A stretch of 64,000 nucleotides of DNA from Linanthus parryae (lineage: Eukaryota; Streptophyta; Magnoliopsida; Ericales; Polemoniaceae). The position numbers were made by a program, and so were the translations under genes. The notes under the pieces are model-generated. The model searched no databases. It saw only the letters and a program-made list of their open reading frames with translations, and had not been told where the DNA came from. Positions within the stretch are counted from its first letter, which is position 1. Each line of letters begins with the position of its first letter. The stretch lies in assembly GCA_023055425.1 (NCBI GenBank), contig JALGPY010000010.1, positions 18,573,363 to 18,637,362 on the forward strand. Reading direction: 5' to 3'. Shown piece by piece: positions 42,995 through 55,201 of the stretch.

Positions 42995-44425
42995 TGTAGG
43001 GTTTTGATTCATGGATCGCGCAAACGGAAGCATAATCAAACAAACAACCATGCAAAACCCTCCAAGGATCACAAGTCTAGATGCATAACGATAGTGAAAG
43101 TAAGAAATCATAAACACACCTTTGGGTTCTCCTTGATGACTTCAAACGCGAATAGTGTCACGTTCTCTATAGTTGATCCACGCCTAGAGTTGATCCTAGA
43201 TCTCCAATCTCCTTGGTGCTAGCCCGGAATGAAAGGAGGGTGAAGGAATCACGCAAAACGAGGCACAAAAGGGGGCTCGGCCCTCTTGTGGCGTCGGGGA
43301 CGAGTGGGCGGCGGCAAGGGGGTGGCGTCCCTCTTGTTGCTAGCTCTCTCTCTCCTTTGTTCTCTCCTACTCTTGTTATGTTCTCTTTAGAGCATAAGTT
43401 GTGTAGGGAAGGAAGGAGGAGGGTCCTTTATATAGTCCAACAACTCCTTGTTAACTACCTAAAGGACTTATTCTAGTCCTACTAGAATTCAATTTAGTCC
43501 CTTCCTTGCAAATTAGTCCCTACTAAGTTTGCAAGGGTTTGCAAAGTGATCCTTCTAATTAATTAATCCAATTAATTAATTCCCAAATCTAGTACAACTC
43601 TATATAGCGTGTGACCCCATAGGTTCTATCTAGTTGGTAGCAACTCTTTGCTAATATGGAGCGGTTTCTAGCAAAACATCCATTCTAGCCAACTAATAGA
43701 ATAGTCATCTAGACAACCTTGTACAAGCAATTGTCTCATCCCTTTGCCTCCATATCCGGATTGGACACGAGACATACAAGTCACACTCGTATATCCAATC
43801 CATAGTTTCTCGATCCATGGAATAGCCTTATTCGTGCAAATAACATCAATATCCCATATATTGATTTATTTGAGTCTGGCCAGACATTCTATAAGCACTA
43901 TCCTCGAGTGGCCTTGGATATTTGCTCCCGTTATGTGGGAGGGGCAAATCCTCTCTACGTCCACTACGATCTCTAAGCTTGCTTCTCATTGTATCCAGTA
44001 CACGCCTTTATAACTACCCAGTTACGGTGTAGCGTTTAACGCTACCAAGATCACAATGATCCACAACTAGAATATCTAGTGACTTCAAGTCTAAGGATGA
44101 CAATACCATTGTACCCGAGAAGCACTTGTGACTTAACATAACGTGTATGTAGCCTTCTCGGTGATGGGTCAATCCAGTGCAACATTCCGTAATGCACACC
44201 TATGTGTTGGATCGTGATATCTCCATATCAATCGAACCCCATACTAGTCTATAGATGATTGTCCCATTTAATCATTATACTTGACTAGGGATATTTAAGA
44301 TAAACAACACGATTGTAAATCTAAGGACTTCATTATATTAAATATCCAATAAATAATAAATGAATTTTCTAGCCAATTACAAATTCATACTAAACTAGAT
44401 TGCCTCTAGGTTATCTATTCCAACA
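42995..44425 (-). repeat. 3' LTR of copia-Y
   Basis: TGTAGGGTTTTG ... CTATTCCAACA. Identical in length to 50077-51507. Short ORFs here (43004, 43213, 43744, 44014) recur with the same proteins in the other LTR and are not genes. Confidence 0.95.
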
Positions 44426-44436
44426 GTCTCCCACTT
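44426..44436 (-). promoter_or_regulatory. Polypurine tract of copia-Y
   Basis: Minus strand AAGTGGGAGAC immediately before the 3' LTR, 3 nt after the pol stop codon, so the element has no 3' UTR outside its LTR. Confidence 0.85.
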
Positions 44437-44439
44437 GCA

Positions 44440-47061
44440 CTAGAGCCAATCTGGCGCATCTCGTATGCCCATACTCCTAGTGTGCCCTTCATGCTTCCAC
44501 TGCGTGAGAGGCTTCGTAAGCGGGTCTGACAGATTATCATCTGTAGGAATCTTGCATATCCGAACGTCTCCTCTATCGATAATATCTCGAATCAGATGAA
44601 ACTTCCTGAGCACGTGCTTGGACTTCTGGTGCGATCTGGGTTCCTTTGATTGCGCGATCGCCCCAGTGTTGTCACAAAACAACTCCACTGGATCCGCAAT
44701 GCTAGGGACCACACCAAGTTCAGAAACAAACTTTCTGATCCAAACAGCCTCTTTTGCTGCGCCATTTGCAGCAATGTACTCAGCCTCTGTTGTAGAATCA
44801 GCTACCGTCTCTTGCTTGGAAGTCTTCCAGCTCACCGCTGCTCCATTCAGGCAAAACACATATCCCGACTGTGATCTGAAGTCATCTCTATCGGTTTGGA
44901 AGCTTGCATCAGTGTAACCCCTTACACGCAACTCTTCCTCACCGCCAAACATCAAGAAAGCATCCTTAGTTCTTCTCAAGTACTTTAGGATGTTCTTGAC
45001 AGCAATCCAGTGACTCTCACCCGGATTGGATTGGTATCTGCTTGTCATACTCAAGGCATATGACACATCTGGTCTAGTACATAACATGGCGTACATGATA
45101 GATCCTATGGCCGAGGCATAGGGAATCCTACTCATGCGTTCCTTCTCAATCTCATTGAAAGGGCATCCACTCTTTGAAAGAGTGATTCCATGTGACATGG
45201 GCAAGAATCCCTTCTTGGAATCTTGCATGTTCAACCGTTTCAACACCTTGTCAATATATGTACTTTGACTTAGGCCTAGCAACCTTTTAGATCTATCTCT
45301 ATAGATCTTTATACCGAGTATATAGGCTGCTTCCCCTAAGTCCTTCATTGAGAAACACTTTCCTAGCCAATCTTTCACAGATTGCAGCATAGGAATGTCG
45401 TTTCCAATGAGTAGTATGTCATCCACATACAAGACCAGAAAAGCTACAGAGCTCCCACTAACCTTCTTGTAGACACAAGACTCATCTTCGTTTCTGATGA
45501 AGCCAAACTTTTTGACCACTTCATCAAAACGTCGATTCCAACTCCTAGAAGCTTGCTTTAATCCATAAATGGATCGTTGCAGCTTACAGACTTTGTTGGC
45601 TTGCTTTGGATCCTCAAAACCCTCCGGCTGTATCATATACACGTCCTCGAGGAGATTCCCATAAAGGAATGCTGTTTTGACATCCATCTGCCAAATCTCA
45701 TAGTCGTAGTATGCTGCAATTGCAAGTAGGATTCGGATGGATTTGGTCATTGCGACTGGTGAAAAGGTTTCATCATAGTCAATACCATGAATCTGTCTGA
45801 ATCCTTTAGCCACCAATCGGCCCTTATAGGTAATCACATTACCATCCATGTCGATCTTCTTCTTGAAGACCCACTTGCACCCTATGGGCCGCGCCCCATC
45901 AGGTGGTTCCACCAAAGTCCATACTTTGTTGGTATACATGGATTCCATCTCGGATCTCATGGCTTCAAGCCACTTCTGCGAGTCTGGGCCATTCATGGCC
46001 TCCTCATAGGTAGTAGGCTCATCATCTATGAGCATTGTGTCACTGGAATCAGTCACGAGAAGTCCGTACCTCTCGGGTTCCTGGCGCACTCTACTAGATC
46101 TACGAAGCTCTTGTGTTACCTGAACAGGTGGATCCACAACTGCTTGTGATTCCTGTTCATGTTCCATAATCGGTTCAGTAATTTGTGGTTCTTGAACTTC
46201 TTCAAGTTCTACATTCCTCCCACTTGCTTCTTTAGAGACAAACTCTCTTTCTAGAAACACGCCGGTCCGAGCAACAAACACTTTGTTTTCGGTTGGATTG
46301 TAGAAGTAGTATCCCTTAGTTTCCTTAGGGTACCCCACAAATTTACACTTATCCGATTTAGGCCCTAGCTTGTCTGATTGTAAACGTTTTACATAGACAT
46401 CGCAGCCCCAAATCCTCATGAACGACAGTGTGGGACGCCTCCCACTCCACATCTCATATGGTGTCTTCATGACTGATTTAGATGGAACACGGTTAATGGT
46501 GAAAGCTGCACTTAATAGAGCGTAGCCCCAAAATGATAATGGAAGATCGGTTTGACACATCATAGACCGAACCATATCCAATAGGGTTCGATTCCTCCTC
46601 TCGGACACGCCATTCCATTGTGGCGTTCCGGGTGGAGTGAGTTGGGACACGATCCCACACTCTCTAAGATAGTCGTCAAACTCTTGGCTCAAGTATTCTC
46701 CTCCACGATCCGATCGTAGAGCCTTGATACTTTTGCCAAGTTGCTTCTCTACTTCATTCTTGAATTCTTTGAACACTTCAAAGGATTCGGATTTTGCCCT
46801 CATAAGGTACACAAATCCATATCTACTGTAATCATCAGTAAACGTAATGAAGTAGACATAACCACCCCTGGCTGGTGTGGCAAATGGTCCACATACATCG
46901 GTATGTATGAGTGCCAATTGCTCACTAGTCCTCTCACCTTTCTTATTGAAAGGGGACTTTGTCATTTTACCCAATAAACAAGCCTCACATGTCTCATATG
47001 ATTCAAAATCAAATGAGTCTAGTAAATCCATCCTTATGGAGTCTAGATACACGTTTCTCAT
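44440..47061 (-). pseudogene. Copia-Y integrase, reverse transcriptase and RNase H
   Basis: 873 codons open to the stop at 44440. Integrase: zinc CEACLLGKM, D in IHTDVCGPF, D in LRSDRGGEYLS, E in NGVSERRNRTL. RT: WVFKKKIDMDGNVITYKGRL, VAKGFRQIHGIDYDETFSPV, and catalytic LYVDDILLIGND. RNase H: GYTDASFQTD, DSTTEAEYIA, FCDNTGAIAQ. All catalytic residues are in place. It is cut from gag by one base near 47040, in the zinc module of integrase between LHKDG and DSFDFESYE. Confidence 0.92.
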
Positions 47062-48391
47062 TTATGTGGCCTAAACGACAATGCCATAAATAAGCAGGAT
47101 TTAAATCATTTATTTTAATCCGCTTGGTATTAATGTTGGAGACAGGATTACTTAGATCAAGGACATAAAGTCCATTAAATAATTGCGCACTAAAATAGTG
47201 AATATTATTCAAATAAAAGGAACAACAATTGTTCTTTATTGAAATAATAAAACCATCCTTGTCCAAACAAGAAATAGAAATAATGTTTCTGCTCATAGCA
47301 GGCACAAAATAGCAATTATTTAATTCTAAAACTAATCCTGAAGGCAGAGATAGCTCGCACACGCCTATGGCCAACGCAGCAACCTTTGCTCCATTCCCAA
47401 CGCGCAGATCTACCTCCCCTTTAGCCAATCTCTTACTTCTCTTTAGATCCTGCATATTTCGACAAATATGAGATCCACATCCAGTATCTAATACCCATGA
47501 TGTAGAGACAGTTAAATTGACATCTACAACAAAAATACCTGGTGGTGGTGGAATCACTATTCCAAGCCTCTTGTCTTCCAGATATTTTGGGCAGTTCCTC
47601 TTCCAGTGTCCAGGTTTACTACAGTAGTGACATTCACCCTTAGTCACGACCTTGGCAATGACACCAACAGGCTTAAGGGCTTGTTCCTTGGACTTAGCAA
47701 CTAACTTGCCTTTGCCCTTGGAGGAAGATGCAAACCTTTTGCCCTTTCTTTTATGCACCATCATAATGGCCTTGCCCTTACCCTTGTTGATGCTCTGTTC
47801 AGCCGTCCTTAACATGTTGAGCAAATCTGGCAGTGGTTTAACGATCTCGTTCATGTTATAGTTCATAATGAACTGTCCATAACTCTCGGGCAACGATTGC
47901 AACACGAGATCGGTTGCCAACTCTTGGCCGACCGGGAACCCAAGCCGGGCGAGATTCTCCAAGTACCCGATCATTCGGAGTACATGGGGTCCCACCGGGT
48001 TCCCTTCTGCCAGATGACATTTGAACAGTGCCTTTGAGACCTCATACCTCTCTACCCTCGCCTGCTCTTGGAAGAGCTGCTTTAGATGTTCGATCATATC
48101 GACAACACTCATGTTCTCATGTTGCTTCTGAAGCTCAGAGGTCATGGTGCAAAGCATTAGGCAGGCCGCATCATTAGCGTCATCAACACGCTTTTGATAC
48201 GCCTTTAAGGCAGCAGGTGTCTGATTCTCTGGACCTTCTGGAACTTGCTCCTCTATTGCGTACAGCTTCTTCTCTTGCTTGAGAACAATTCTCAAGTTTC
48301 TGTACCAATCAAGGAAGTTGGTTCCAGAGAGCTTGTCCTTCTCAAGGACAGATCGTAGGGAATGTTGTGAACTCGATGAGTTGTTTGCCAT
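47009..48391 (-). pseudogene. Copia-Y Gag and protease
   Basis: 460 codons from MANNSSSSQHSLRSVLEKDK. Gag: GTNFLDWYRNLRIVLKQEKK; zinc knuckle CHYCSKPGHWKRNC (CX2CX4HX4C) near residue 253; protease VLDTGCGSHIC near residue 300; integrase zinc start LWHCRLGHINEKRV near residue 437. The frame ends at 47009 after a one-base shift in an otherwise complete polyprotein. Start chosen as the first Met in a copia Gag context. Confidence 0.9.
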
Positions 48392-50062
48392 TTGTAATTC
48401 TACAAAAAGGAAATACGCAAGTTTTAGTATTTGTGAATTTTTGACTATATTTAATAATGGCTAGTTTATTAAATATAGCTCCCACTATTTTTCTACGGAT
48501 TAATAACCCTCAAGATATTAATGCGGAAAATATCCTTATATTTTCTATTGGGCCAAGATCCATCTTTTTCATCTCCTTATGAGCTTGCTTTGGCAAGTCA
48601 CCCATAATTCGATTACTTATTAGGTAGGAACGATTTCCAATTGCATCCCATATGCAACTCTTGGTTCAATCGGGCAAATAACTCCTTATTTATCCATCCA
48701 TATGGATAATCCCAATTGATTGCCTCTAGGTTTCTTAATCAAATTAATAGCCTAGTTGTGTTCAACCTCTTATCTAAACAATTGCACATTGTTACGTGCC
48801 ATCGCATTCCATCATTATGAATCAAGTCGCCATGCTTTGGCACGCACGAACTTGATAAATAATGATGATAATGAGTGTTTAAATAACGAGAAGGCAAGAA
48901 CACAATATTTAAAATTTGAGGGATTTTTCTATTCAATTTTAATTATTTTGTTGATCAATATCAACTAATCTATCTATTTGAGTTTGGGCACAACTCCAAA
49001 TAATAGATTCGGGTTGTCTAATTATCTTATTATCCTAATTGCATGCATCATCCATACACCAACCACACAAATAATAAGACAATAAATAAACAACCACAAA
49101 ACAGAAATTAAACGTGATGTGGATATGGCCTTTTCTAGACTAAGATAATTCCAAGCCAATGGAATTATCTATGAACCCTAAACAAACACATCTCCATGCA
49201 TCTTGATCTTTTGGTCCATCCTTCATAGTCATGTGGTGTGCTCCATGCTCCATGCTCCATCTTTTGTGGCTCCTTTGGCTTTGGGCTTCTTTTCTCCAAT
49301 CTTGGCTAACAATCTACTTTATCTAGCACTAGCTAATATCTATACTAAATAAAATAAATCTCACAAGTTGAGAAAAAAATGGCACGCAGGCCATAAAACC
49401 CTAATTAATTATTACAATTAATTGATCGGCTCGCAGGCCGTAAAACCAAACCACAAAATTAAACATCCACATCAAACCACATCCTAAGGCCATATCCAAT
49501 CACCATGCGATTTGCACATAAACAGTTAAAATCCAATTTTAACGCGCTTGGTCAATTTTAATTGATTTTAGGATTTCTAGGGTTAAAACGGTCCATGGGC
49601 CCAACAATCCAATTGCCCGGGCCCATATTAAGTGAACCATAAAGCCCTAGGGCCGGCCCGGCCCAAAACCCGCAAGCTAGGCCCGCGGGTTAGGGCCGCC
49701 CGGCCCCTTAGGGCGCCAAGCTTGGGCGGCAAGCAAGGGGGCGGTCCCCTAGGGGGCCGAACCTCCTTGTGGAGGTTGTTTCCAAAACAACCTCCTTGCT
49801 TGGAGCCCAAGTTTGGTTGTTTCCTTGTTGTGGGAGAACTCCTTCTTCCCCAAGGATGCCCAAACCCTAGATCTAAGATCCTAAAATTTTTCAAACTCAC
49901 CAATTCATGCATCCAATGCAATAATTGGGTCTTGTTATGATTAATTCTTTGACAAATTGCATCCAATGCTTGATTTGTATTGTTTTACGCGATAAACAAC
50001 AAATTAAGGTGTAAAACAACAAGAATGTAACACATAAACTACGTTTATGCTCTATGACCTGT
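48392..50062 (-). other. Long leader of copia-Y
   Basis: 1.67 kb between primer site and gag ATG with no ORF of note. 48400-49560 is AT-rich. 49600-49780 is very GC-rich with GGCCGGCCCGGCCC-type inverted words (GCCCGGGCCC at 49615; AGGCCCGCGGGTT at 49680), expected to fold strongly. May hold packaging signals or an intron; I see no clear splice pair. Confidence 0.6.
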
Positions 50063-50075
50063 GGCTCTGATACCA
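50063..50075 (-). promoter_or_regulatory. Primer-binding site of copia-Y (tRNA-iMet)
   Basis: Minus strand TGGTATCAGAGCC, starting 1 nt after the 5' LTR. Matches the 3' end complement of plant initiator tRNA-Met, the usual primer of plant copia elements. Confidence 0.92.
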
Positions 50076-50076
50076 C

Positions 50077-51507
50077 TGTAGGGTTTTGATTCATGGATCG
50101 CGCAAACGGAAGCATAATCAAACAAACAACCATGCAAAACCCTCCAAGGATCACAAGTCTAGATGCATAACGATAGTGAAAGTAAGAAATCATAAACACA
50201 CCTTTGGGTTCTCCTTGATGACGTCAAACGCGAATAGTGTCACGTTCTCTATAGTTGATCCACGCCTAGAGTTGATCCTAGATCTCCAATCTCCTTGGTG
50301 CTAGCCCGGAATGAAAGGAGGGTGAAGGAATCACGCAAAACGAGGCACAAAAGGGGGCTCGGCCCTCTTGTGGCGTCGGGGACGAGTGGGCGGCGGCAAG
50401 GGGGCGGCGTCCCTCTTGTTGCTAGCTCTCTCTCTCCTTTGTTCTCTCCTACTCTTGTTATGTTCTCTTTAGAGCATAAGTTGTGTAGGGAAGGAAGGAG
50501 GAGGGTCCTTTATATAGTCCAACAACTCCTTGTTAACTACCTAAAGGACTTATTCTAGTCCTACTAGAATTCAATTTAGTCCCTTCCTTGCAAATTAGTC
50601 CCTACTAAGTTTGCAAGGGTTTGCAAAGTGATCCTTCTAATTAATTAATCCAATTAATTAATTCCCAAATCTAGTACAACTCTATATAGCGTGTGACCCC
50701 ATAGGTTCTATCTAGTTGGTAGCAACTCTTTGCTAATATGGAGCGGTTTCTAGCAAAACATCCATTCTAGCCAACTAATAGAATAGTCATCTAGACAACC
50801 TTGTACAAGCAATTGTCTCATCCCTTTGCCTCCATATCCGGATTGGACACGAGACATACAAGTCACACTCGTATATCCAATCCATAGTTTCTCGATCCAT
50901 GGAATAGCCTTATTCGTGCAAATAACATCAATATCCCATATATTGATTTATTTGAGTCTGGCCAGACATTCTATAAGCACTATCCTCGAGTGGCCTTGGA
51001 TATTTGCTCCCGTTATGTGGGAGGGGCAAATCCTCTCTACGTCCACTACGATCTCTAAGCTTGCTTCTCATTGTATCCAGTACACGCCTTTATAACTACC
51101 CAGTTACGGTGTAGCGTTTAACGCTACCAAGATCACAATGATCCACAACTAGAATATCTAGTGACTTCAAGTCTAAGGATGACAATACCATTGTACCCGA
51201 GAAGCACTTGTGACTTAACATAACGTGTATGTAGCCTTCTCGGTGATGGGTCAATCCAGTGCAACATTCCGTAATGCACACCTATGTGTTGGATCGTGAT
51301 ATCTCCATATCAATCCAACCCCATACTAGTCTATAGATGATTGTCCCATTTAATCATTATACTTGACTAGGGATATTTAAGATAAACAACACGATTGTAA
51401 ATCTAAGGACTTCATTATATTAAATATCCAATAAATAATAAATGAATTTTCTAGCCAATTACAAATTCATACTAAACTAGATTGCCTCTAGGGCATCTAT
51501 TCCAACA
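50077..51507 (-). repeat. 5' LTR of copia-Y with promoter
   Basis: TATA box CTATATAAAGG on the minus strand at about 50507-50517, some 990 bp into the LTR, so U3 is ~1 kb and R/U5 ~0.4 kb. Nearly identical to the 3' LTR (differences seen at the positions equivalent to 43143, 43322, 44237, 44411 and 44412). Confidence 0.93.
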
Positions 51508-51631
51508 AAAACAACACTAGCACACCCGTGAGGTAAACAGATAGTAACAAAAAAAATAAAAATAAAATGAACTCTAAACTAATTTCTAACTAAACAATCT
51601 ATCACTGTCCCCGGCAACGGCGCCAAAAACT
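51508..51631 (-). promoter_or_regulatory. Athila-3 leader start and tRNA-Asp primer-binding site
   Basis: 51508-51512 is the copia-Y TSD. 51609-51625 on the minus strand reads TGGCGCCGTTGCCGGGG, the complement of the 3' end of plant tRNA-Asp and the usual Athila primer site, 6 nt from the LTR end at 51632. Confidence 0.9.
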
Positions 51632-52960
51632 TGACACGATTTCTTACGTGTATACGCAAGTGCACGGTCGAAGTAATAAATATGAGTATTAAAACTCAGG
51701 TTGTCGAACCCACATCGACAGTCTCTAGATAATTTAGCTAAACGATTAATTTAGAGTTGAAGTAACCAGTAGGAAAGAGTTGCGATTTAGGAGTTCGTCA
51801 CCCTCAAACAAGTGACTGAAATTAAATAAACGAACTAAACTAATATTTTTGTTATTTTCTGATTAATACGAATATGGAGAACACTAGATAGTTTTAGGTT
51901 CCCTAGGGCATTTAGATATTTCCAGATTATGATTTGAAACACTCTACCTACGTCCATTTATACCGGGTCACACTCATTACGATCTTCTCTCGATCTGACG
52001 CAAAGCTACGTTACGGTCTACTTCGGGTCCTGTCGGTCCACCTTTGTCTACCGTTACGTTCTAGTCAGCTAGCCAGATTCGCTCACCTGGTCCTGTCGGT
52101 CCACCGAGTACGCTAATCCTAACTACGTCCAACAAAAACAACCCACACACAGTCTTTCAATTCTCTATCTCCTGTCAGTCTCAAGAAACTACAAGAATGT
52201 CAGCAAAATTTCTTCATGAATCCGGGTTCGTTCACTGTCGTGCAACGACCTTGATAACTAGCATGTGTTGGGTGATCAATCCACTCACACTAATAATTGA
52301 GAACAAGAACTTGTCGAATCAATAAAACAATACGCAGAATTTAAGTTCAAGACATGAATCAATTCACAAATCCGGAAATTCTAAAATAAACCCTAGCTCT
52401 CCATAAACTATCTAGCTATAGATATTTAGCTAGACATATTATTGTTTAGCTTTATAAAGCTATCCATATAGTTGATAAAGAGAGAGAGAGAAAAGAGTTC
52501 AAACGAGAAATCAGAAGCGTCCCGTTGTTCCTCTTCTTCGTCTTCTCCTTTCGTTCTTCGTGAATGGTCTCCCTTCTGTTGTGAATGTCGTGAGTGATTG
52601 GCCCCTGAATAAAACAGCCTCCTCGTCAATATAACCAAGCCTGAAGTAAAATTCCATCTAATTGCAAAACTACCCTCCAAGAATGTTGGAATCACAATTG
52701 GCAGTGATTGCTCATCATTAATTAATGACTAGCTCCTCTTTTCTTCAACCCTAGGTTTTGTTAGTAATAACCCGCAGATCTTTTTTTCTTTTTTTTTTTT
52801 TTTTTCTCGTTTGGCCTTCACTTGATCGTGCGAGCAGGAGATGTGATCGTATGAAAACAGTGAGTTTAGCCTCTTTTATTTTTTTTTCTGGTCGCACGAG
52901 CTGGAAATCTGATCGTGCGATCAGACCCTTCTCTGCCTCTTGACTTATCTTTTGCGCTAC
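51632..52960 (-). repeat. 5' LTR of Athila-3, inner part
   Basis: Matches 36019-37316 of the 3' LTR. Interrupted at 52960 by copia-Z and continued at 59508. TCGTGCGA words at about 52823, 52890 and 52913 match the ones in the other LTR. Confidence 0.9.
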
Positions 52961-53897
52961 TGTTGGAAATTGAATGTGAAATCCATAGAGAAATGGTGGT
53001 GTTCTTGGTAGCTTGAAGAAGCTTGAAACCAAGAGGGTTAATTGTCCCACATTGTTGCTCAAAGTGGTGGTAGGTGGGTATATTTGGTTTCACACACAAG
53101 GGTAGTGTATAACTACTAAGGTGTGTGGAGAGCCATGGGTGTTATTGTGTGCCTCGCGCACACACACACACGCGCGCTGCCGCCGCCTCACCTCGCCACG
53201 CCTCACCTCGACTCGACTCGGGTCGGGTCGGACCGGACCTGACCAGGTCGGGTCGAAGGGCGATTTGGGCGAAATGTCTCGGCGTCTCGCGTACGCGAGG
53301 CGACCCGGCGAGAGGTTATGCTACAGCTAATTTTTATTACTCACCAGTTTTAATAGGTGATTAATTCAAATTAACTGTTTTGACCTTGGGATTAATGATC
53401 ATTAAAACGGATTGACTGTCATCAATTAGATTGATCAGTTTACCAAAAACTGATGGATGAATCTCATTGATATAGTCAATCGTTTTATTGACTGTTGTAC
53501 GTTTTCTCTCTGGTTCATCTCTCAACACATAATTCTCTGCTTTCTCTGGCGAACTGAGGTGCGAGTCGAAGTGATCTTCATCGCTGCTGTAACGAAGAGG
53601 ATCAGAGCTGTTTTATCCTGGAAGGATCATCGCCGGATTCCAATACAGCGTAAGTGGGGGCGATTATTTCTTCAAGAGCAGTCAGGCCTTCTTCGCAAGA
53701 CCTGGCGACTCAGCTGCGTTCGTGTATTACCTGTTCCATTGTGAACAGAGGTATGAACTGTTCCCTCTTTTCTTTCGTACAGTATCTAATTTCATTATTA
53801 TTTGCCTTCTTGATTTGCTTTCTCGATGTTCTTGGTCATGCTCTGTTAATCAAATTTTCTTTACTAAAATCGTTAATTTTAGTGTGTTTCACTAACA
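52961..53897 (+). repeat. 5' LTR of copia-Z (937 bp)
   Basis: TGTTGGAAATTG ... CACTAACA. Contains a CA/CG microsatellite (53158-53174), a variable CTCGACTCGGGTCGG region and a perfect 14 bp palindrome CTCGCGTACGCGAG (53286-53299). The GC-rich region accounts for most of the length difference from the 3' copy. Confidence 0.93.
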
Positions 53898-53932
53898 TTC
53901 TTGAAGAAATAATTCGTAATTTTTTTAACAAA
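53898..53932 (+). other. Very short copia-Z leader without a clear primer site
   Basis: Only 35 nt separate the LTR end from the gag ATG, reading TTCTTGAAGAAATAATTCG at first. There is no TGGTATCAGAGC, the initiator-Met site expected of plant copia elements. Confidence 0.7.
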
Positions 53933-55201
53933 ATGACTACTGAAACTGAGAAAACTGTTTCCGGTTCATCTGCTCCTGCTGTAGCTATTGATTGGGCCAC
54001 TTATACGTTTCCACAAGCTGTTGAATTGACTGGTTTACCAGAAAAATTCAACGGTGGTGTTAGCTTTTCTCGTTGGCAAAAAAAGCTGAAATTGTGGTTA
54101 ACTATAAAGGGTTTATGGCCGGTTGTGGATTATGAGAAACCAGTGGTGGATCAAGAAAATCCTGATTCCATTAAGGCCTTTGCGAAGTGGACTGAAAAAT
54201 ACGGAGTGGCTAGAGCGGCAATTCTTGCTGCTCTGTCGAATACTCTGTTTGATGTTTATTCATCAGATTCATTCACTGCAAAGCTTTTATGGGAAAAGCT
54301 GAATGAGACACATAATACTGACTCACAAGGTCTGGAAAAATATTCTGTGTCTAAATTTCTTGAATTCAAGCTGGTGGACAATAAGTCCATGACTGAGCAG
54401 GTGCACGAGTTTGAGATGATTGTGCATGCTTTGAAGGAGTCCGGTATGGATCTTCCTAAAAAGTTTCTGGTTATGTGTGTGATTGAGAAGCTCGCAAAGT
54501 CTTGGGAAGATTTTTGTCTCTCCCTGAAAAGACAGAAAGGAGAAATCACCTGGACTAACCTCATGCTGGACATCTCGGTGCAAGAGCAACACAAGTCCAA
54601 GCAAGGACATGTGATGCCGACTGAACCGGGTAGTGCGAAGGTGAATGTTGTTACTGCTGGAAAGAAAAGGAAAAACACTGTTAAGAAGGATGAAAATGAT
54701 AAGCCAAAAGATGATAAACCAAAAGATGACACGGTCAAGGCCAAGATACCAAAGGGAAGCAAATCTTGTTGGGTTTGTGGACAGGTTGGACACTTCAGTA
54801 AGGGCTGCCCAAATAAGAAATCAAAGAAAACCAATGTGGTAGCACAAGAAAATACGGTGCTTGGAACCACGAGTGAGGCTGTGGTGAACACGGTTGTTGG
54901 TGAAGCTTCTGCTTCTGAAACCGACATTGGCCGGTATGTTACCTACAACCCTGAGCTATTTTCCACATATCTGTCTAACGAATGGTTGATTGATACTGGA
55001 GCTAATGTGCATGTTTGTGCTGATATTAGTTTATTTGTATCTTATCAACAGAGTAGTGGCATGACAGTGACGATGGGGAACACAAATGCTGCACAAGTGC
55101 TTGGATTAGGAAACGTGGACCTAAAGTTTCCTTCGGGTCGTATCCTGTCCCTGACAAGAGTGCATAATGTTCCTTCTGTTCGTAGAAATATAATAAGTTG
55201 A
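53933..55201 (+). pseudogene. Copia-Z Gag and protease
   Basis: Starts MTTETEKTVSGSSAPAV; the frame is open further upstream into the LTR but this Met is the first outside it. Gag: LPEKFNGGVSFSRWQKKLKL, a UBN2-like helical body, then Lys-rich DKPKDDKPKDD repeats and a zinc knuckle CWVCGQVGHFSKGC (CX2CX4HX4C, about 54769-54810). Protease: WLIDTGANVHVCAD with catalytic D. Ends in TGA at 55199 within the RNIIS block, after which the same frame continues. Confidence 0.9.

Larger units (their letters stand above)
42995..51507 (-). mobile_element. Copia-Y, young Ty1/copia element
   Basis: 8513 bp on the minus strand, TSD AAAAC at 42990-42994 and 51508-51512 (perfect). LTRs of exactly 1431 bp each (42995-44425, 50077-51507) differing at about five sites by eye. 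Initiator-Met primer site, long leader, Gag-protease frame and integrase-RT-RNase H frame separated by a single-base shift. Inserted in the Athila-3 leader. The C-terminal RNase H block and tail suggest a Tork/Angela-like lineage; this assignment is tentative. Confidence 0.95.

Noticed and set aside
43004..44199. Small ORFs of 60-90 codons (repeated at 50086-51281)
   Set aside because: They lie in the two LTRs of copia-Y and are duplicated with them; no family likeness.
51609..51625. Part of a tRNA-Asp gene
   Set aside because: Only the last 17 bases match and they sit 6 nt from an LTR end, so it is a primer site.
53654..53932. Copia-Z Gag starting inside the 5' LTR
   Set aside because: The same frame exists in the 3' LTR (59264-59557); the hydrophobic leader is LTR sequence and the first Met outside the LTR is at 53933.
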